Origin: Amoebidium appalachense
Lineage: Eukaryota > Ichthyosporea
DNA length: 64,000 nucleotides
Direction: 5' to 3'
NCBI GenBank assembly: GCA_963693365.1
Contig: CAVNZM010000001.1
Location: forward strand, 17,546,001-17,610,000
Position numbers and translations under genes: made by a program. This document shows positions 12,319 through 64,000 of this stretch, one piece after another. The notes under the pieces were generated by a model that did no database searches, was not told where the DNA came from, and saw only the letters and a list, made by a program, of their open reading frames with translations. Every line of letters starts with the position of its first letter. The stretch's first letter is position 1.

Positions 12319-12479
12319 TGGGAAGTTGTGCAGTGGCGCTGTAATTCTTGTTTTCATCGCCGCTGGTGCCACTTTTGTGCTGAACTTTTTAATCGTAAGC
12401 ATGTTGATAGGTGTGAGTTTCTATGTCGCGTTTTACCTCTTTCCCTACGGGTGTCTGCTACACTAGCTGGCAATGTGAA

Positions 12480-12660
12480 CACTTCAGATTATTTTTATTT
12501 TTATTTTTTTTATTTTTTTATTATTATTATTATTTTTATCACGTTTTGTTCCCGGAGGGCCTGGTTCAGGCCCTCTAGGGAAACTACCGTCTACCACACA
12601 GCACCGACAGTACACTAGTTAAGGTGCTATCTATGAGTTCAGCTAAGCTAAACCATCCTT
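12480..12660 (-). mobile_element. Short A-tailed retroposon-like element, copy 1
   Basis: Read on the minus strand it runs through GGTGCTGTGTGGTAGACGGT and a hairpin-forming segment (12548-12580, GTTTCCC..GGGAAC outer stem, GGGCCTG-AAC-CAGGCCC inner stem), then AACAAAACG and an A/AT-rich tail. A second copy lies inverted at 13907-14055. The A tail and hairpin 3' end suggest LINE-mobilised retroposition. Confidence 0.6.
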
Positions 12661-13011
12661 CACAACCTAAATATAAGTACACACTTTGCCCAGGGCTACT
12701 ACCCCAGTGCATATCTTTCCGTCGAATAAATCCAGTCAAAAGAAAAAAAGATTATTATACACAAGTATCCCGGCCACGGCCATCTAGAGTTATACATTGC
12801 CTAAGCCATTAGTATTTGTATGTGGCCGGCCAAATTTATGTGCATGCCGCATCAGCGCTGAGGATCATCCATGAGCTGGTGTTGAACTGGCCATGGCATA
12901 TGCATATGCATGCTATGTGCGTATACTACATGAACACACTGATACATTGCATATCAAAGTTCACTATGCGGCATATGTCCTGCCTACCCAGCCTGTACAT
13001 GTGTGCCAAAA

Positions 13012-13046
13012 CCAAGGCCTCCTAGGTTGTATCTAGGAGGCCTTGG
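13012..13046. repeat. Perfect 14-bp inverted repeat with 7-nt loop
   Basis: Arms 13012-13025 and 13033-13046 (CCAAGGCCTCCTAG and its complement) around GTTGTAT. It could form a hairpin or a transcription terminator-like structure. It has no clear gene association. Confidence 0.85.
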
Positions 13047-13906
13047 CCAAAACACGAAACTGATGACTGGCCGCCGAAAACCTTGAAGCCCTTGAAGACG
13101 CAAGGGAAAAAATTACTGGTTTTGAGAAGGCAAAAAAAAAAAAAAAAAAAAAAAAAAAGAAATATTGGTCCCAGGTCTGATAATGGCCTTTGGCTTGAAG
13201 AATGTGGGAGAATGGCAGTCGGTGTTGCAGCTGTTTTCTTCAGACAACACAGGTTAACTGATGACTGAGGTATCACTGGCTGTCAGGGGCAGAAAAGGGT
13301 GTCTGACTGTTATAAAGGCGCGATGAGTCGAGACTCTGACAGGACAGCCAATACAGGTCATGTCTAAAGCTTTTACCGAAACATGAGTGCATGGCGGCAG
13401 GGGGAGCCACTAAGCCATCTACTACGCCGATTCAACTCACTAGCCGGTGGCCGACACTGCCAGCCACTCCACGGTCAACTTCATTCATTGACAGCTGAGC
13501 TTTCATGACGTAAGGACCATTTGGTCGGTGTCGACGTTCTATAAGACCCTCTCTGCTTTCTGATGAGTACATAGTCCTTTCCTTTTGGAATGATAGCTGC
13601 CTGTTTTAGACCAACGGGTCCCGGGGCCTGACCCTCTCTCTCCCCTTTCACGGAGTGAAGTCGCACTCACGCATTGAACGTGTACTGCCAATTCTTTTCT
13701 CTTTCTCTTCCCATTCCCCTGTTCCCCCACCGCCCATCCACCTTTCTTTCTCAACCATGGATCCTCCTTCCTTTCTGTCTAACTTCCTCCTTATCTCTCT
13801 CACTGCGTCGGACTCTCTCCCAGTTCTCCCCCACCTAATGGACTCTATTTATGATGCTTCTCTTTGTGTGCTTTCATTTACGCAAATTTTGTTTTGTTGC
13901 TCGTTA

Positions 13907-14055
13907 AGGGTGTGTTAGCTTAGCTAACAGCACCCTCTAACAGCACCCTAGCTACAATAGAGTACTGGCGGTGCTGGGTGGAAGACGGTAGTTCCCCTTC
14001 AGGCTCCAAAGGGGTCCCTCCGGGAACAAAACGGATAAAAAAAAAAAAAAAAAAA
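13907..14055 (+). mobile_element. Short A-tailed retroposon-like element, copy 2
   Basis: Plus-strand copy with GGTGCTGGGTGGAAGACGGT, a GTTCCC..GGGAAC stem, AACAAAACGG and a pure A17 tail ending at about 14055. It shares the TAGCTTAGCT start and the AGCACC words with copy 1. Divergence is mostly inside the hairpin. Confidence 0.6.
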
Positions 14056-14319
14056 TGTTTTGTTGCTCGTTGTGGACGTGAGTCGTGCTCTGTAATGCAT
14101 TATAACCCCCCCCCCCCCCCCCCCCCTCCCCCCCCCCCCCCCTCTTTACAGCCACATCAAAAGTGCTACCATGCTTGGGTTGCACCACTTAGTCTTTGTG
14201 AATTTATTTGCACATATCGCGTATTGCAGTATGTGCTCACTCTATGTCATACTGATTCTTTCTTTTGCAAAATCCATCTACCCAATCTGCATCGTGACCT
14301 TCTGTGTTGTTTTTATCAC

Positions 14320-14358
<39 letters not shown>

Positions 14359-14643
14359 ATTCCCCCCCTTTGTTTTGGTTTCGGGTTTTTCATTTCTGTG
14401 ATGTTATGTTGTTTGTCCTTGTAGTCTCCTCCATATTCCCAACCCTCTCTCCCCAACTTTTGGGGGTGTGGGGAAGGAGGGGGGAAGGGGGGGGGGGGGG
14501 GGAGGGGGGTGTGTGGGGATATCTCTCCCTGTTGCAGTTGCACAAGGACCTACAGCCAAACACACAAGCACACACTAATTTCAAACTGTACACATGTCTG
14601 GTGTGTACGGTAAAACTAACCACCCTCCACCACCACGCTCCAG

Positions 14644-15821
14644 CCTCCCCATGCCTGGCAAACAAAATGGAGCGCCGTGCTCTTCCGGTTGATGTTGCAT
14701 GGACACAGAGGGGTACACTTCTTATCATCAACCCAACAAATGAAGTGATTGATCTGCGTCAGGCAGAATTGATGGTTGAGATGGCACCAGGCAGGGTGGT
14801 GGAGGTGCCTGTGGTTATGGTGGCTGCTGACCCTATCGTCAGACCGAATGTGAGTGTGTGTGTTTGAACGGTTGGCCAGGTGAATATTTCTGTGCGTATT
14901 GTGTCATGTCAGGTGTTTGGTTTGCTGCCTAGATATGTACTTGTTGGATATTATTGTGACTCAGTCTGGGATTGAGGTAGAGTAGAGGGTGAAAGTTGCT
15001 GTGTGGAGGTTTTTCTTTTGTTTTGTGCAGACTGTGACACTGCTTATGATAGCATACTGCCAGGTGTCAATGTGCGTGAGAGCGTTCGTGGGTGTGTGTG
15101 TGTATGGGTATGTGTGTGGGCTTCCCTGTCCGTGTCACATTAGATGCAGTAGGTGCCCCAACTCAATAAAGATAATGGTGTGTGCACGCCTGCCTCTCTT
15201 TGTTTGTTTGCCAGTAAGAAAGTTCCAACGCCTGCGAAGCCTCTCACATGCCACTAATAAGTAGTCACTGGTGGGCCATTGCAAAGGCTTGTACGGACCA
15301 CTCCCTCTTCCCCTCCAGAGTCTCCCCCCCCCCCCCCCCCCCCACCCCCCCTCTCCCCCTACCCTCTCTCTCCCCCCCCCCCCTCCCCCCTCTCTTTCCC
15401 CCTGCCCTTTACTTTGTTATGTTTTTTTGTTCGGGAACCTTAAATTTGTATGTGTGCCTGTTTCCGTATCTGTATCTGTTTGGTACGTGGTGGTGGTGGT
15501 GGGGGGGGGAGGGGGGGGGGGGGGGGGGGGAGGGGAGAAGGGAGAAGGGGAGGGGGGGGAAGGGGCATGCTAGAGGTTGGTGTTAGTTGGTTACCAGTGT
15601 CTCACCACCCGCCTCAACGCCTTGCCCTACCAACTTATACATTGCCACTTTGACGGCCCACACAGGATATGGTGGAGGTGCAATTGGATTGGCGGCCACC
15701 GGCTCGGCAGCAAACTGACAAATTTGATTGGCTGTTGTCGTGGGTGCATCTGGGGGCCAAGGTGGTGATGGCCGTGTGTGCTGTTGCATTTATGACGTCA
15801 CACTATGGGGAGTACGCATAG
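14644..15821 (+). CDS. 3' end of an unidentified plus-strand gene (three exons)
   Basis: Exons 14644-14849, 15031-15063 and 15666-15821 join in phase 0 and end at TAG. Exon one encodes RRALPVDVAWTQRGTLLIIN and VEMAPGRVVEVPVVMVAADP, alternating hydrophobic and polar residues suggesting a beta-sandwich. Exon two (TVTLLMIAYCQ) has an excellent T-rich acceptor (ttttgtgcag). The last exon encodes DMVEVQLDWRPPARQQTDKF, then a hydrophobic tail (AKVVMAVCAVAFM) and HYGEYA. I do not recognise the family. The gene would be convergent with the SMP gene. Upstream exons were not found. Confidence 0.5.
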
Positions 15822-15940
15822 GGTCGGGGGCCAAAATGTGATGGGGGTATGTGCATGTAAAGGTTGTGACGACGGTTTTTTCCCCTTCTTATCATAAGTT
15901 TTTATTTTTTTTCTCTTGGGCCTAGGAGGGAGGGGGATAT

Positions 15941-15980
<40 letters not shown>

Positions 15981-16359
15981 TCATCTGTGTGTTTTTTAAA
16001 ACATTTAGGGGCGGTGTTGTGCATCACATGTACAGGCTATACTATCCCGTAAGACTCTATGACAACCACAGTGTGGGAAGCATGAACGTGTACCGTTAAG
16101 GTTGGGGCCGGCAGGTGGAAATTTCGTGATTGTGCACAAAGCACATTGTATATACGATTGATACGAGCAGTGGGCCCGTCCGTGAGGTGCCCATGTACCC
16201 GAGTCGTGAATGCACATACTGTGTACGTTGGCTGTCGAATTTCAGTCAAATGCTGTACGTACAGGTCGGAAACGACGGTGGCTGGGAGGTGTATGTGAGT
16301 TCATCTTCCCTACCCTCTTTTGCTCTTTTTTGGGAGGGGCGGTGGGAAAAAGGGGCCTG

Positions 16360-16409
<50 letters not shown>

Positions 16410-16429
16410 ATGCACGTTGCTCATTCTGC
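15822..16429. other. Convergent intergenic spacer
   Basis: Lies between the TAG of the plus-strand gene and the TAA of the candidate SMP-gene exon. It has G-runs at 15942-15978 and 16362-16408 and otherwise unique sequence. No AATAAA signal is evident on the expected strands. Confidence 0.5.
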
Positions 16430-33208
<16,779 letters not shown>

Positions 33209-34003
33209 GATTAGCGCACCCGCCTATGAGCGCGAATGTAGGCTGAAATTTCAATATTGTTTGGCTCTATGACGAAGTATGCCACCGCATTTGCTATACC
33301 GAAATTGAAGACTTCAAAATCATATGAAGGCAGCGCCCTATGGTGGATGACCCGTAGGGGTGTGATAGAAGGGGTAGCTTTGCAGAAGAGAGGCATACAA
33401 AGGTTCTGTATATTCTATATACTAGAGTATGCCTTTGTAGATGTTGCTAAAAACTCGCTACAAACAAACTGCACGAGTGAGCTCGTCAGGCGTTGTTGAG
33501 TCGACTTGTGAGCCTCGGGCAAAAGGGGGGATCACGTAATAGTAACAGAGTCAGAGAGAGCCAGAGGTCACTTTTGCATTCCGAAGAAATTCAAAAGGTT
33601 ATCTCAGTGTTAATGAAAAGTAATGCCCAGACTGACAACAAAATTGTATTGGCAACACAGAACCAGCTCACAGAACGACCAAAATGACCGTTGAAATGTA
33701 AAGAAACTATGTAGAATAGTAGGGGGTTTTTTTTAGATAGGTGAGTCATTGCGGAGGTGAAAGCACTGACATATGGCCAAGATGAGCCCGGGTTATTCTA
33801 CAGGGAGTTTATTCATGTCAACACATTTTGTTTGAAAATTTTAACAGGATAGGTTTATCAGTGGATCGGAGGCGGCGAAGTGAACTGCACACTCGAAAGG
33901 GGTTGTGTGAGACACATGCATGGGCGGATGATACAAAGTAGCTACTGTGTTGAGCAGTTGTGAAGAGATCTGAAAAGGGGCCGCATAGGGCCTACTATTC
34001 AAC
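33209..34003. promoter_or_regulatory. Bidirectional promoter region between the SMP and SKI3 genes
   Basis: Only 795 bases separate the two start codons, which point away from each other. The interval is one of the few stretches without long microsatellites. I see no convincing TATA box near either start, and transcription starts cannot be placed by eye. Shared control of the two genes is an inference from spacing. Confidence 0.6.
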
Positions 34004-63608
<29,605 letters not shown>

Positions 63609-63714
63609 GTGGGTGCCATGTGACTGCGGTGGATGGGGGTGGGGGTGGTGGGTGGGGGCAGGTGGGTGGAAGTGGGCCGAAGTGGGGGAGGGGGGCAAGG
63701 GGGGGAGGGGTGTA

Positions 63715-63749
<35 letters not shown>

Positions 63750-63760
63750 GGGGGGGAAAA

Positions 63761-63795
<35 letters not shown>

Positions 63796-64000
63796 AAGTG
63801 GAGGAAAAGTCGTGATGAGCAAAACTGCTACTCAGAACCCCTGCCTTTAACAGCTTCTGTGTGTGAGATACCGATGTATACATCTCCTTTTTTGTACGTG
63901 TTAACCGCACCCTTTTGGGAGTAGACAAACCTTTACACTCCCTCAAAGGTTTGGTAGAAAAAAAGAAGTGAAAAATACGGAAAGAGCGATACTCACCGTT

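Larger units (their letters stand above)
11467..14643. other. Intergenic region between the 7TM-RGS gene and the plus-strand gene end
   Basis: Holds the two retroposon-like copies, the 12.2-kb tandem repeat, the 13.0-kb hairpin and an A26-type tract (13132-13158). No exon with convincing splice sites was found before 14644, although the first exons of both flanking genes must lie here or nearby. Confidence 0.55.

Noticed and set aside
63857-63900. Possible SKI3 exon 43 (after taacag, ending at GTGTTA)
   Set aside because: The phase fits but the residues do not resemble the family, and the context is weak.

Overview
This window is nuclear DNA from an intron-rich eukaryote. The protein-coding content lies in short exons (13 to about 210 codons) with GT..AG borders. 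The introns are packed with simple sequence: (GT)n/(CA)n tracts up to about 250 nt, poly-G/poly-C runs up to 102 nt, T(n)G(n) junctions and GA/CTTT/GGGA repeats. Two intronic tRNA genes, one a eukaryotic-type initiator tRNA-Met, confirm the eukaryotic origin. A 7TM receptor with a C-terminal RGS box beside animal-like SKI3 and SMP-C2-C1 proteins fits a unicellular relative of animals, for example an ichthyosporean. That placement is an inference with low confidence.

Layout. (1) About 0.8-11.5 kb, minus strand: a seven-transmembrane protein with a cytoplasmic RGS box, read from nine exons (at least one more is missing). (2) About 11.5-14.6 kb: non-coding sequence with two inverted copies of a short A-tailed retroposon-like element, a degenerate tandem repeat and a perfect 14-bp hairpin. 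(3) About 14.6-15.8 kb, plus strand: the 3' end of an unidentified gene. (4) About 16.4-33.2 kb, minus strand: a membrane-anchored SMP-C2-C1 protein (PDZD8 / extended-synaptotagmin class, lipid transfer at ER contact sites). An intron carries a tRNA-Thr, and a 0.9-kb minisatellite lies against one splice acceptor. (5) 33.2-34.0 kb: a compact head-to-head promoter region. (6) 34.0 kb to the window end, plus strand: a SKI3/TTC37 (SKIC3) orthologue. Forty-two phase-compatible exons encode about 1355 residues, and the gene runs past the window. An intron carries the initiator tRNA-Met.

The genes are not a functional cluster. They are a signalling regulator, an ER lipid-transfer protein and an mRNA-decay scaffold. 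What unites the window is the intron architecture: poly-C just after many 5' splice sites, CA repeats just before many 3' splice sites, and a fixed polarity of composite microsatellites (always C(n) then (CA)n, or the complement (TG)n then G(n)). The apparent proteins made only of His-Thr, Cys-Val, Pro or Gly repeats are translations of simple repeats and are not annotated.
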